A stretch of 64,000 nucleotides of DNA from CAYRJD01 sp965247395. GTDB lineage: Bacteria > Actinomycetota > Acidimicrobiia > Acidimicrobiales > Poriferisodalaceae. The notes below the pieces were generated by a model. That model ran no database searches. It was given only the letters and a program-made list of their open reading frames with translations, and was not told the origin of the DNA. The position numbers were made by a program, and so were the translations under genes. Below, in pieces: positions 32,233 through 40,710 of this stretch (the first letter of the stretch is position 1; every line of letters starts with the position of its first letter). The DNA lies in NCBI GenBank assembly GCA_965247395.1, contig OZ252012.1:1984001-2048000 (forward strand), read 5' to 3'.

Positions 32233-33894
32233 GTGATTCAGCAGCTTCTCGCCGAAGCCGTGTCAAAGTCACTGACAGGGCGAGGCATCAAAATCTTGCC
32301 AACAGACGTGCACCTCGAAAGACCTGCGCGCCTTGACCACGGCGACTGGTCCACCAATGTGGCGCTGGTAGCTGCCAAAAGCGCCGGTCGCAATCCGCGT
32401 GAGCTAGCCACCGAGCTGGTCGAAGATCTGCGAGATAGCGCGGCGGCCGGTGATATGCCGCATGTGGTTGAAGTGGAGCTAGCCGGCCCCGGGTTTGTGA
32501 ACTTTCGCCTAGCGCCCACTTGGCTGCATGAGGTTTTGCACGAGGTGGTTAACGCTGGCGTCGACAATTATGCACGACTTGACATTGGCCAGAACGAGAG
32601 GGTCAGCGTGGAGTTTGTCTCGGCCAACCCAACCGGACCGTTGCACGCTGGCGGCGGGCGCTGGGGTGCGTTTGGAGACACGCTGGTGCGACTGTTTCGG
32701 CGTTGTGGCTACCAGGCGATCGCTGAGTACTACATCAATGATCGCGGTTCGCAGTTGGAGCTGTTTGCGCAATCTTTGCTGGCGCGCCGAGCTGGCGGTG
32801 AGCCACCCGATGACGGCTACATGGGCGAGTATGTGAGCGAATGGGCGGCCGAAATGCCAGCCGAAATTAGCGAGCGGGGAGAACTGGCCGAAGCGGTGGC
32901 CTGGGGGCGCGATCGCAGTCTGCGTGACGTGTCGGAAACATTGGCCGAGATGGGCGTGCATTTCGATCGCTGGCAAAGTGAGAATGAACTTGTAACAACA
33001 GGAGCCATGGAGGCCGTGTTAGCCGAGCTTGAAACCGCTGGTCATGTGTATAACAAGGACGGCGCCAAGTGGTTGCGAACCACCGAGCACGGCGACGCGA
33101 AGGATCGAGTGCTGGTTCGTAGCGGGGGAGAGCCAACATATTTTCTTCCCGATATTGCCTTTCACCACGACAAGTTCAACCGGGCTGACCATCTCATAAA
33201 CGTGCTGGGAGCCGACCATCACGGCTATGTGGCGCGTATGACCGCGGCGCTAGCTCATTTGGGTCATACACCTGGCGCCTATGAAGCGATCATCGGGCAG
33301 AACGTGACGCTGATGCGCGATGGGGTTCAGGTCGATCTCAGCAAACGCACCGGGACGATGGTGGAGGTGCGTGACCTAATCGAAGCAGTTGGCCCTGACG
33401 TTGCGCGCCTGGCGTTCCTGTTGCAATCCATTGACACTCGCCAGACCATTGATATTGATCTGTTGACGCGTGAAGCCAGCGAAAACCCGGTGTTCTATGT
33501 GCAATACGCACACGCTCGTATTGCATCTATCGGACGTGAGGCGCAACGGCGTGGTGTGACCTGGTTGACCAGCCCAGACTCAGCCAGTACGAGTCTGGCA
33601 AGCACAGACCTATCTGTGTTGGTGGAGCCGCGCGAGCTCGCCGTGTTGCGACGCTTAGAGGAGCTCCCCGACGCGGTAGAGCTAGCTCTGCGAGATCGCG
33701 CACCGCACAAGATCACTACCTGGACTATCGATCTAGCAACTGCTTTTCATGGCTTCTATCACGACTGTCCGATTTTGCGGTCCGACGTGCCAGAACCACT
33801 GCGCGATGCACGTTTGTGGCTGACCGAGGCCGCTCGCATCGGACTCGCGATTGGATTAGATCTGCTCGGGGTGTCAGCCCCGGAGGAGATGTAG
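32233..33894 (+). CDS. argS: Arginyl-tRNA synthetase
   Basis: A 553-residue class I aminoacyl-tRNA synthetase that attaches arginine to tRNA-Arg. An N-terminal additional domain (about 1-110, with LDHGDWSTNVAL) precedes the catalytic core with the HIGH-type motif NPTGPLHAGGGRWGAFGDTL (about 132-151). The KMSKS-equivalent is DLSKRTGTMV (about 367-376), and the C-terminal anticodon-binding helices end at ASIGREAQ and later segments. GTG 32233 is preceded by AGGAG with good spacing. It is followed at 2 bases by lysA, an order also known in mycobacteria, and faces a tRNA-Arg gene. Confidence 0.95.
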   Translation: MIQQLLAEAVSKSLTGRGIKILPTDVHLERPARLDHGDWSTNVALVAAKSAGRNPRELATELVEDLRDSAAAGDMPHVVEVELAGPGFVNFRLAPTWLHEVLHEVVNAGVDNYARLDIGQNERVSVEFVSANPTGPLHAGGGRWGAFGDTLVRLFRRCGYQAIAEYYINDRGSQLELFAQSLLARRAGGEPPDDGYMGEYVSEWAAEMPAEISERGELAEAVAWGRDRSLRDVSETLAEMGVHFDRWQSENELVTTGAMEAVLAELETAGHVYNKDGAKWLRTTEHGDAKDRVLVRSGGEPTYFLPDIAFHHDKFNRADHLINVLGADHHGYVARMTAALAHLGHTPGAYEAIIGQNVTLMRDGVQVDLSKRTGTMVEVRDLIEAVGPDVARLAFLLQSIDTRQTIDIDLLTREASENPVFYVQYAHARIASIGREAQRRGVTWLTSPDSASTSLASTDLSVLVEPRELAVLRRLEELPDAVELALRDRAPHKITTWTIDLATAFHGFYHDCPILRSDVPEPLRDARLWLTEAARIGLAIGLDLLGVSAPEEM

Positions 33895-33896
33895 CC

Positions 33897-35207
33897 ATGC
33901 ATACCGAAGATCGTCACGGGCCGGTGCCACTCAGACTGCTACCGGACACCTCGCAAATAGATGCCAACGGTCGCTTGCAAGTCGGCGGCTGTGATGTCGT
34001 CGATTTGGTGGCGGAGTTTGGAACGCCGTTATTCGTTTATGACGAGGCTCATCTGCGCGCTCGCTGCGCAGAGGCGTTAGCCGCTTTTGGGCCTGGTGTG
34101 GTCTACGCAGGTAAAGCCTTCCTGTGCATTGCGATGGCTCGCCTAGTGCATTCGGAGGGACTGCACCTAGACGTAGCTAGCGGTGGCGAGCTTCACACCG
34201 CCATTCGTGCGGGTGTACCGGGATCGCACATTGTCATGCACGGCAACAACAAAACCATCGCCGAGCTGCGAACGGCTTTGGATTACGGCGTTAGCCGCAT
34301 AGTTGTCGACTCATTCGATGAGATTGACCGGCTAGAGCAGATTCATAGTGAACACGGTGCCGCAGCTGGATCGAATGGCTCGGTCCCGCAGGTGCTGTTG
34401 AGGGTTACACCGGGTGTTAGCGCTCACACGCATGAGTACATCGACACGGGTCGCGAAGACTCTAAGTTTGGTTTTGGTATGGCGTCTGGTGCTGCGGATG
34501 CTGCCGTGGCTAGGGCGCAATCGTCCACGGCTATGGACTTGGTGGGGATCCACAGCCACATCGGCAGCCAAGTGTTTGAGGTCAGCAGCTTTGCCCAGGC
34601 GCTAAGCCTTGTTGCAAGGCACTTTGAACCGCTTGGCTTGCCGGAGCTATCGGTGGGTGGTGGGCTAGGCGTGGCGTATGTGGAAGGCGAGCAAGCTCCC
34701 ACGATTACTCAGTGGGCCCAAGCGCTGCGTAGCCAATGTGAAGAGCTGGGCATTACCGCCAAGCTCACCGTCGAACCAGGTCGATCCATCGCCGCCGCGG
34801 CCGCGCTGACGGCCTATCGGGTAGGCACCATCAAACAACTTGACGGCATCCGTACTTACGTCGCTGTTGATGGCGGTTACGGGGATAACCCACGACCGAT
34901 GATTTACGGCAGCGACTACACCACGTTTTTGCCCGCCGCCGCCACCGAGCCGAGACCTGATTTGGTACGCCTGGTCGGCAGCCATTGTGAATCGGGCGAT
35001 GTGATCGTGCGATCCGCGCCGGTGCCAGCGGGATTGTCGGTGGGTGACGTGATTGCTACACCGGTAACTGGCGCTTACGGCCAGTCGATGGGCAGTAACT
35101 ACAACCGCTATCCACGCCCGGCGACGGTGTTCGTGGCTGACGGCCAAGCACGATTAGTCGTGCGGCGTGAAACGCTGGATGACATGACACGCCTAGACGT
35201 GGAGTAG
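33897..35207 (+). CDS. lysA: Diaminopimelate decarboxylase
   Basis: A 436-residue PLP enzyme that makes L-lysine from meso-diaminopimelate. The PLP lysine is K73 in YAGKAF. Other family landmarks are HLDVASGGEL, HGNNKT, HSHIGSQ, SVGGGLGVAY, EPGRSIAA and CESGDVI (active-site cysteine from the partner subunit). The frame is open into argS, but ATG 33897, 2 bases after the argS stop and preceded by GGAGGAG, is clearly the start. It converges on the aminotransferase gene with no gap between the two stops. Confidence 0.94.
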   Translation: MHTEDRHGPVPLRLLPDTSQIDANGRLQVGGCDVVDLVAEFGTPLFVYDEAHLRARCAEALAAFGPGVVYAGKAFLCIAMARLVHSEGLHLDVASGGELHTAIRAGVPGSHIVMHGNNKTIAELRTALDYGVSRIVVDSFDEIDRLEQIHSEHGAAAGSNGSVPQVLLRVTPGVSAHTHEYIDTGREDSKFGFGMASGAADAAVARAQSSTAMDLVGIHSHIGSQVFEVSSFAQALSLVARHFEPLGLPELSVGGGLGVAYVEGEQAPTITQWAQALRSQCEELGITAKLTVEPGRSIAAAAALTAYRVGTIKQLDGIRTYVAVDGGYGDNPRPMIYGSDYTTFLPAAATEPRPDLVRLVGSHCESGDVIVRSAPVPAGLSVGDVIATPVTGAYGQSMGSNYNRYPRPATVFVADGQARLVVRRETLDDMTRLDVE

Positions 35208-36548
35208 CTAGCCGTCTAGGGCTTTGATCGACTCGCAGATTATTTGGGCGCCTTGCGCTAGCTCTGTCTCGGTGACGTTCAGCATCGGTGTGATGCGAAC
35301 AACGTTGCCGTAGAGCCCGCCCTTACCCAGCAGCAGCCCGCGGTTTTTGGTTTCGTCAAGTAGCGCCGCGGTTGCTTCGGCGTCGGGTTCGATGGTGTCG
35401 GGGTGTGTCAGCTCGATGGCCTGCATCAGCCCCTTGCCGCGCAGCTCAGCAACATGTGAAGACGCCTCGCACGCTGGCTCAAGAATGCTCCGCAACTGTT
35501 CTCCACGCTCAAGCGCATTGGCTTGCATGTTTTTGCTGAGTACCTCTTTAAGTGTCGCTCGGCCGGCTGCCACCGACAATGGATTGCCGCCGAAGGTGGT
35601 AAAGCTCGTCCGCTGCAGACAGTTCATGACTTCGGCTCGCGCAACAATGCCCGCCAGGGTTATGCCGTTGCCCGTTCCTTTGGCGAAGGTGAGCATGTCT
35701 GGCACTATGTCGTGCGCTTGATAACCCCAAAAGTGATCGCCCGTGCGACCCCAGCCGGTCTGAACCTCATCGGAGATAAACAGCACTCCAGAGGCGTCGA
35801 GCACCTTGCCCATGGCGCCGAAGAAGCCGTCGGGCGGTGTGGCAAATCCGCCAACACCTTGGATCGGCTCGGCAATCAGTGCCGCAAATCCGCTGGAATC
35901 TGTCATGTCCATCAGCTGGACTAGATCTTCAACGCAGGCCTCGGTGTAATCGGCGTCATCCATACCGGCGAACGGACTGCGCATCCGGTACGGGCCTTGT
36001 ACAAAGTGAACGTCTAGCCCGCTAAAGCTGGAGTTGCGCCAGCCGCGGTGTGAGGTAACGGCTTGGGTTGTTAGCGAACGCCCGTGGTAGCTGTTGCGCA
36101 TCGCCAAGATTTGATTGCTGTGGCGATAACAGGTGGCCAACATAATTGCCGTGTCGTTGGCCTCGGAGCCTGAGGTGGTGAACAGCACCCGCGCATCGGG
36201 AATGCCCGACACGTCTGCCACTTCTTCGGCGAAGGCGATCATCTCCTCGTTTAGATACAACGTGGAGGTGTGCATGATCTTGACGGCTTGCGATTGAATC
36301 GCTGCGACCACGGCCGGATTGGCGTGGCCGATCATCGTTGTGAGGATCCCGCCAAAAAAATCCAGGTAGCGCTTGCCCTCGTTGTCGAACACGTAGCTGC
36401 CCTCACCGTGATCAAGCGAGATCGGTTCGCTGTACAACGGGTTTACAAACGCGGGCATCACCGCCCGATAGCGCTCAAGCAGTTCGGCTGTGTTTGCTCC
36501 TGTGGTTGTCCCGGTGTTTGCTCCTGTGGTTGTCCCAGTAGTTGTCAT
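35208..36548 (-). CDS. Class III PLP aminotransferase (AGXT2/PydD-like)
   Basis: A 446-residue class III (omega-type) aminotransferase. The cofactor lysine is K290 in LTFAKGTGNG, with SDEVQTGWGRTG (259-270) and SGSEANDTA (127-135). The sequence around FFGGILTTMIGH and TLYLN resembles alanine-glyoxylate or beta-alanine aminotransferases (AGXT2 group), but the amino donor cannot be told. The N-terminus is a repeated Thr/Gly/Asn tract caused by a 24-base tandem repeat at about 36490-36540, and a start after it is possible. It is divergent from the lactate-dehydrogenase-like gene. Confidence 0.87.
   Translation of the reverse strand: MTTTGTTTGANTGTTTGANTAELLERYRAVMPAFVNPLYSEPISLDHGEGSYVFDNEGKRYLDFFGGILTTMIGHANPAVVAAIQSQAVKIMHTSTLYLNEEMIAFAEEVADVSGIPDARVLFTTSGSEANDTAIMLATCYRHSNQILAMRNSYHGRSLTTQAVTSHRGWRNSSFSGLDVHFVQGPYRMRSPFAGMDDADYTEACVEDLVQLMDMTDSSGFAALIAEPIQGVGGFATPPDGFFGAMGKVLDASGVLFISDEVQTGWGRTGDHFWGYQAHDIVPDMLTFAKGTGNGITLAGIVARAEVMNCLQRTSFTTFGGNPLSVAAGRATLKEVLSKNMQANALERGEQLRSILEPACEASSHVAELRGKGLMQAIELTHPDTIEPDAEATAALLDETKNRGLLLGKGGLYGNVVRITPMLNVTETELAQGAQIICESIKALDG
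36490..36540. repeat. 24-base tandem repeat encoding TTTGAN units
   Basis: The unit GTGTTTGCTCCTGTGGTTGTCCCG-type (24 bases) is present twice at the 5' end of the aminotransferase gene and gives the repeated residues GTTTGANT. It is an in-frame duplication that does not disturb the reading frame. Confidence 0.7.
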
Positions 36549-36597
36549 AGTGCTTGCCTGTGCGGTTAGGAATGAGTTGAGATCTTAGAGTGCGATC

Positions 36598-37899
36598 GTG
36601 GCTAATCCCATAGAGCACATCTCTTCTATGTATCGCTCGCTGCGTGCAGTGGCGCGCTTCGACAAGTTCGAGTTCAACACGACCAAACGCCGCCTGGCAC
36701 GTGTGGCAGATGTATCAGACCTGCGGAGGCTGGCACAACGCCGCTTGCCGGCGGGTTGTTTTGACTACATCGATGGTGCAGCCGAAGATGAAATCACTGC
36801 CAGGCGAAACGTGGCGGCATTTGCTCGCTGGCAGTTCAACCCACGAGTGCTGCGTGATGTTTCAGACGTTGATACCAGCAGTCAGGTATTAGGCCAGCTC
36901 GCGGCATTTCCGCTGGTGATAGCTCCGACTGGCTTTGGCCGCATTGCTTGTTCGCAAGGAGAGTTAGCGGTTGCCGCGGCCGCTGAGCGAGCGGGCGTGC
37001 CGTACACGTTGTCATCAATGGGAACTCGCTCCATCGAAGAGGTTGCCGCTGTCAATAGTGGGCGAAAGATATTGCAGGTTTACGTCTGGCGTGATCGCAA
37101 GCTGATGTCTGAGATGTTGGCGCGGGCTCTAGCTGCCGACTACGAGGCAATAATGATCACGGTAGATACAGCAGTGTTAGGTCGGCGTGAGCGAGACATT
37201 CGGCGCGGTTTCACCTTGCCGCCGAAGCTGGGTGCTGACACGTTGTTACAAGGACTGCTGCATCCCGGCTGGACATGGGATTTTCTCAGCTCCGACCCGA
37301 TTCAGTTTGCCAACATGGTTGGCACTACCGCGGCCGATGGGTCCAACCCGGTGACACTGTCCGATTACATCAACTCACAATTTGATCCTTCACTTTCATG
37401 GGATGACCTTGAGTGGTTCCGTGAGCGCTGGCCGCGCAAGATCATGTTGAAAGGGATTCAAAGCACTGCCGATGCCAAGCTGGCAGCCGAAATCGGCATG
37501 GACGCTGTGATCTTGTCAAACCACGGTGGACGACAACTTGATGGCGCGCCGGCTCCAGCCGATCTGATCAAACCCGTACGAGAGGTGTTGGGCGCAAATC
37601 GTGTGCCCGAGCTGATCTGCGACGGGGGAGTGCGGCGCGGCAGCGACATCGTTAAGGCGTTAGCGCTGGGTGCGGATTCGGTAATGATCGGGCGGGCTTA
37701 TCTCTATGGGTTGGCCGCGCTCGGCGAAGCTGGCGTTGATTGGGTGTTGAACTTCATGCGTGACGGCATGATTCGCACCATGCAGCTAGCCGGGGTTACG
37801 TCGTGTGCGGAGCTAACACCCGAACTACTCACCGAAGCCTGGTCGCAAGAAATTCGCGCGTCTGAAGAACAGCCTGAGTCGCGGGATTCAAGTGAGTAG
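36598..37899 (+). CDS. lldD: FMN-dependent alpha-hydroxyacid oxidase/dehydrogenase (LldD-like)
   Basis: A 433-residue flavoenzyme of the L-lactate dehydrogenase / glycolate oxidase family. FMN-binding and catalytic features are GCFDYIDGAAEDEIT (about 58-72), APTGFGRIA, VDTAVLGRRERD, the catalytic histidine near residue 309 in LSNHGGRQLDG, and DGGVRRGSDIVKALALGA. It oxidises a 2-hydroxyacid, probably L-lactate, and passes electrons to quinone or oxygen. It starts with GTG 36598. The downstream shikimate-kinase frame begins close to, or overlapping, its stop. Confidence 0.88.
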   Translation: MANPIEHISSMYRSLRAVARFDKFEFNTTKRRLARVADVSDLRRLAQRRLPAGCFDYIDGAAEDEITARRNVAAFARWQFNPRVLRDVSDVDTSSQVLGQLAAFPLVIAPTGFGRIACSQGELAVAAAAERAGVPYTLSSMGTRSIEEVAAVNSGRKILQVYVWRDRKLMSEMLARALAADYEAIMITVDTAVLGRRERDIRRGFTLPPKLGADTLLQGLLHPGWTWDFLSSDPIQFANMVGTTAADGSNPVTLSDYINSQFDPSLSWDDLEWFRERWPRKIMLKGIQSTADAKLAAEIGMDAVILSNHGGRQLDGAPAPADLIKPVREVLGANRVPELICDGGVRRGSDIVKALALGADSVMIGRAYLYGLAALGEAGVDWVLNFMRDGMIRTMQLAGVTSCAELTPELLTEAWSQEIRASEEQPESRDSSE

Positions 37900-37948
37900 C
37901 AGCGATAACCCCCAAAGCTCTAACGGGCCTCGCAAAGAAGGCTCACTC

Positions 37949-38542
37949 ATGTCGCATGAGCAGGTGGTGCTCACCGGGTTTATGGGCACCGGCAAGTCAA
38001 CGGTTGGCGTCTTGCTGGCCGAGAGGCTCGGCTGGGAAGCCTGCGACACCGACGATCTGATCGCTGAGCGGAATGGACCTGTAGCAGAGATTTTTATCGA
38101 ACGAGGCGAAGAGGCGTTCCGCGACCTGGAGCGAGAAATTGTCAAGGAGCTGGCGCAGCGCAAGCATTTGGTGATCAGCACTGGCGGTCGTTTGCTGGTT
38201 GACGAACGCAACGCAGCGTTGCTAGGCGGCGGGGTCAGTAGTAGCGGGGTCGGCAGTAGCGACAGTGGTGCCTCCGGCAGCAGCGACGCAGTAACTCGGG
38301 TGTTCTGCCTTACCGCTGAACCGGATGAGATAGCCAAGCGAATTGTCGCAGAGGCAGGAGAAGCAACAAGTGTGAGCCGACCGCTCTTGGATCAGCCAAA
38401 TCAAGACCAGCAATCCCTGCTAGAGCGCATCACCAAGTTGCTAGCCGAGCGAGCCGAGGCATATGCCAAATACGAGCAAGTTCGCACAGACGGTAAAACG
38501 CCCGAGCAGGTGGCCGACGAGATCTGGACTCTCCTGGCCTAG
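37949..38542 (+). CDS. aroK: Shikimate kinase family protein
   Basis: A 197-residue P-loop kinase with shikimate kinase signatures: LTGFMGTGKST (8-18), the substrate-binding DTDD (33-36), FRDLEREI, ISTGGRLL and the lid arginine in SRPLL. It would phosphorylate shikimate for aromatic amino acid synthesis. A Gly/Ser low-complexity insertion (about 92-113) interrupts the core, and no other aro genes are near, so a related kinase role cannot be excluded. ATG 37949 follows AAGAAGG. A GTG at 37892 overlapping lldD is an alternative. The stop overlaps the convergent CoA-transferase gene by 4 bases. Confidence 0.78.
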   Translation: MSHEQVVLTGFMGTGKSTVGVLLAERLGWEACDTDDLIAERNGPVAEIFIERGEEAFRDLEREIVKELAQRKHLVISTGGRLLVDERNAALLGGGVSSSGVGSSDSGASGSSDAVTRVFCLTAEPDEIAKRIVAEAGEATSVSRPLLDQPNQDQQSLLERITKLLAERAEAYAKYEQVRTDGKTPEQVADEIWTLLA

Positions 38543-39759
38543 TTCGTTGCTACTACTCCGCGCTCGGTGAGATCGCTAATTGCCGCTTCGTCAAGTCCTA
38601 GCTCGTTCAGCAGCTCAGTGGTGTGTTCACCCTTATCCGGTGCCGGACCCCGCACACCCACATCGGGTGAGGTGTGGATTCTGAACGGCGCAGCCACGGT
38701 GTCAAATTTCCCGGCCTTGGGATGCTCGATTGTTTCAAAGGCACCAGTAGCACGCACCTGAGGATCCACCGCCGCCATCGCCGTGTTATTGATCGGTGCC
38801 CATATGCAGCGCTGCTCATCGAGTCGTTCAGCCCAATAATCGACAGGCTCGGTGCGCATCGTTTCATCCAGAGTCGCCAGCAGTGAACCGATGTTGCGAT
38901 AGCGCTTGGAGCCGTTGCTGTAATCCTCGTGGTCGATCAGATCTTCGCGGCCAAGTGCGGTGCAAAATCGTTCCCAAGCGTCGCCGGTGTCGGGCATGGT
39001 GAACTGCAGCCAACGACCGTCAGCACATGTATACGCCTCCAACATTGGCGACAGTGCTCGCTCACGCGGGCGTTCGTCGGTCGGTCGCCCATCCACTAGC
39101 GCGGTCGCTAGGTCAAGTGCGATTGTCCAGGTGGCGGTCCGCAGCAGTGATGCTTCAACTACCTGACCTTCGCCCGTTACGTCTCGCGCTCGCAGGCCGG
39201 TCATCAGTGCGCCAAACATTGCGATGCCCGTGGTGTGATCACCCTGACCGGGACGAGCATGCGGAGGGGTGCCCCCAGGTGGAATCGATGAGCCGTGCAA
39301 TCCTGAACGTGAAAAGAAAGCGGTCACGTCGTAGCCGGGCCGGTCGATTTCATCACCCTCCTCGCCGTATCCCGACAGAAGTCCGATCACCAGGTCGGAC
39401 TTGATAGCAAACAGGTCATCTACATCAAGCCCGAAGCGCTTCCGGCGATCCGGCAACAGATTGGTAAGCACGACGTCCGCAGTGCCTACCAGCTGGCGAG
39501 CAAGCTTCGAACCGTCAGGGTCTTCCAGGTTGATCTGGATCGACTTTTTACCGCGGTTGATGAATTGAAAAGCGTGATCCGGGTTGTGCGAGCCTTCGGG
39601 CAGTTTTGCTTGTTTCATCAGGCCGCGAATGGGATCGCCTCCCATGGCCTCCACCTTGATGACTTCGGCACCTAGGTCGGCCATGATCGCGACCGAGGAA
39701 GGGGCGGCTGCGAAATTTGCAAACTCGATTACTCGAACACCCTCAAGCGGTGAGGTCAT
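38539..39759 (-). CDS. Class III CoA-transferase (CaiB/BaiF family)
   Basis: A 406-residue CaiB/BaiF enzyme with LEGVRVIEFANFAAAPSS at the N-terminus, AEVIKVEAMGGDPIRG (31-46) and the catalytic aspartate D144 in RPGYDVTAFF. The frame continues upstream to 39891, but ATG 39759 gives the family start and avoids overlap with the divergent dioxygenase gene. It faces the PhyH-HpaB-GltS-TPP group and probably activates an acid of that pathway as a CoA thioester. It is only distantly similar to the CoA-transferase at 511-1752. Confidence 0.88.
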   Translation of the reverse strand: MTSPLEGVRVIEFANFAAAPSSVAIMADLGAEVIKVEAMGGDPIRGLMKQAKLPEGSHNPDHAFQFINRGKKSIQINLEDPDGSKLARQLVGTADVVLTNLLPDRRKRFGLDVDDLFAIKSDLVIGLLSGYGEEGDEIDRPGYDVTAFFSRSGLHGSSIPPGGTPPHARPGQGDHTTGIAMFGALMTGLRARDVTGEGQVVEASLLRTATWTIALDLATALVDGRPTDERPRERALSPMLEAYTCADGRWLQFTMPDTGDAWERFCTALGREDLIDHEDYSNGSKRYRNIGSLLATLDETMRTEPVDYWAERLDEQRCIWAPINNTAMAAVDPQVRATGAFETIEHPKAGKFDTVAAPFRIHTSPDVGVRGPAPDKGEHTTELLNELGLDEAAISDLTERGVVATN

Positions 39760-39847
39760 AGCGCCTGAGCCTAGTATTTGCCTCAAGGCAGCGGGTCGGA
39801 GAACAGTCGCGGGAGTTCCGCTTGCGAATGGTTCACGATTGGTTGTG

Positions 39848-39864
39848 AGGAGGTAGCTCAAATG
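39848..39864 (+). promoter_or_regulatory. Strong ribosome binding site of the PhyH gene
   Basis: GAGGAGGT at about 39847-39854 lies 7 bases before ATG 39862. It decides the start, since the reading frame is open to 39778. Confidence 0.75.
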
Positions 39865-40710
39865 GCGACAGAGATAACGACCGAAGTTCAAGCCGAATTT
39901 AAAGCCAACGGCGTAGTGAAACTTGAGGGAGTGATCGGCACCGAATGGATTGATCGGTTTCTAGATGACGCACAACGTCAGCTAGATCAAGGCGGCGCTT
40001 GGATCACCGACACCAACAAGGGCGCTTCGACAAATCGTCTGTTCACCACCCGCTATCGCTGGGAGACGAACGCTTTGGTAAGCGACTTCATTCACAAGTC
40101 TCCGATTGCTTCACTAGCGGGCCAGCTAGTCGGTTCGCCCACCATGCGGTTCTATTTTGATCACCTGCTGGTCAAAGAGCCGCACACTCAAAATCCCACG
40201 CCCTGGCATCAAGACATTGGGTATTGGCCGTTTCTGGGACGTCAAATCGTGTCGGCCTGGGTGCCGATGACCGCGGCAAAAGTCAGTGATAGTTCGCTTG
40301 AGTTTGTGAAAGGTTCACACGCTTGGGACGCTTACTACGCGCCGGAGCCATTTGACGGCAAGGCTGGCTGGACGACGGATTTTGAAGGCGAAAAGATGCC
40401 CGACATTCAGGCATCTCGTGAACAGGCAATCAGCGACGGGACCGAGCAAAAATACGACATCATCGGGTTTGACGTAGAGCCAGGTGATGTCATTTTCTTT
40501 TCTGCTTGGACCCTCCACTGGTCTCCGGGTAATGAGGGAGATCGTCGGCGAGTGGCGTTTTCAACCCGCTGGCTAGGTGAGGACACGACATGGTTTCCTC
40601 ATCCCGGCTGCGACCCGACCGTTACTCAACAAGACACGACCTCAGTGCCTGGCGAATACCCGGCCGACGATGACCGCTTCCCGCTGGTTTACGTATCAGA
40701 TAAAAACTAA
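39862..40710 (+). CDS. PhyH-type Fe(II)/2-oxoglutarate dioxygenase
   Basis: A 282-residue phytanoyl-CoA dioxygenase-family protein. The iron ligands are H116 and D118 in TPWHQDIGYWP and H219 in WTLHWSPGN, and an arginine in RRRVAFSTR about 10 residues later should bind 2-oxoglutarate. Members hydroxylate or otherwise oxidise small molecules. It ends directly against the GTG of the HpaB-like gene, so both act in the same pathway. The substrate is unknown. Confidence 0.88.
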   Translation: MATEITTEVQAEFKANGVVKLEGVIGTEWIDRFLDDAQRQLDQGGAWITDTNKGASTNRLFTTRYRWETNALVSDFIHKSPIASLAGQLVGSPTMRFYFDHLLVKEPHTQNPTPWHQDIGYWPFLGRQIVSAWVPMTAAKVSDSSLEFVKGSHAWDAYYAPEPFDGKAGWTTDFEGEKMPDIQASREQAISDGTEQKYDIIGFDVEPGDVIFFSAWTLHWSPGNEGDRRRVAFSTRWLGEDTTWFPHPGCDPTVTQQDTTSVPGEYPADDDRFPLVYVSDKN

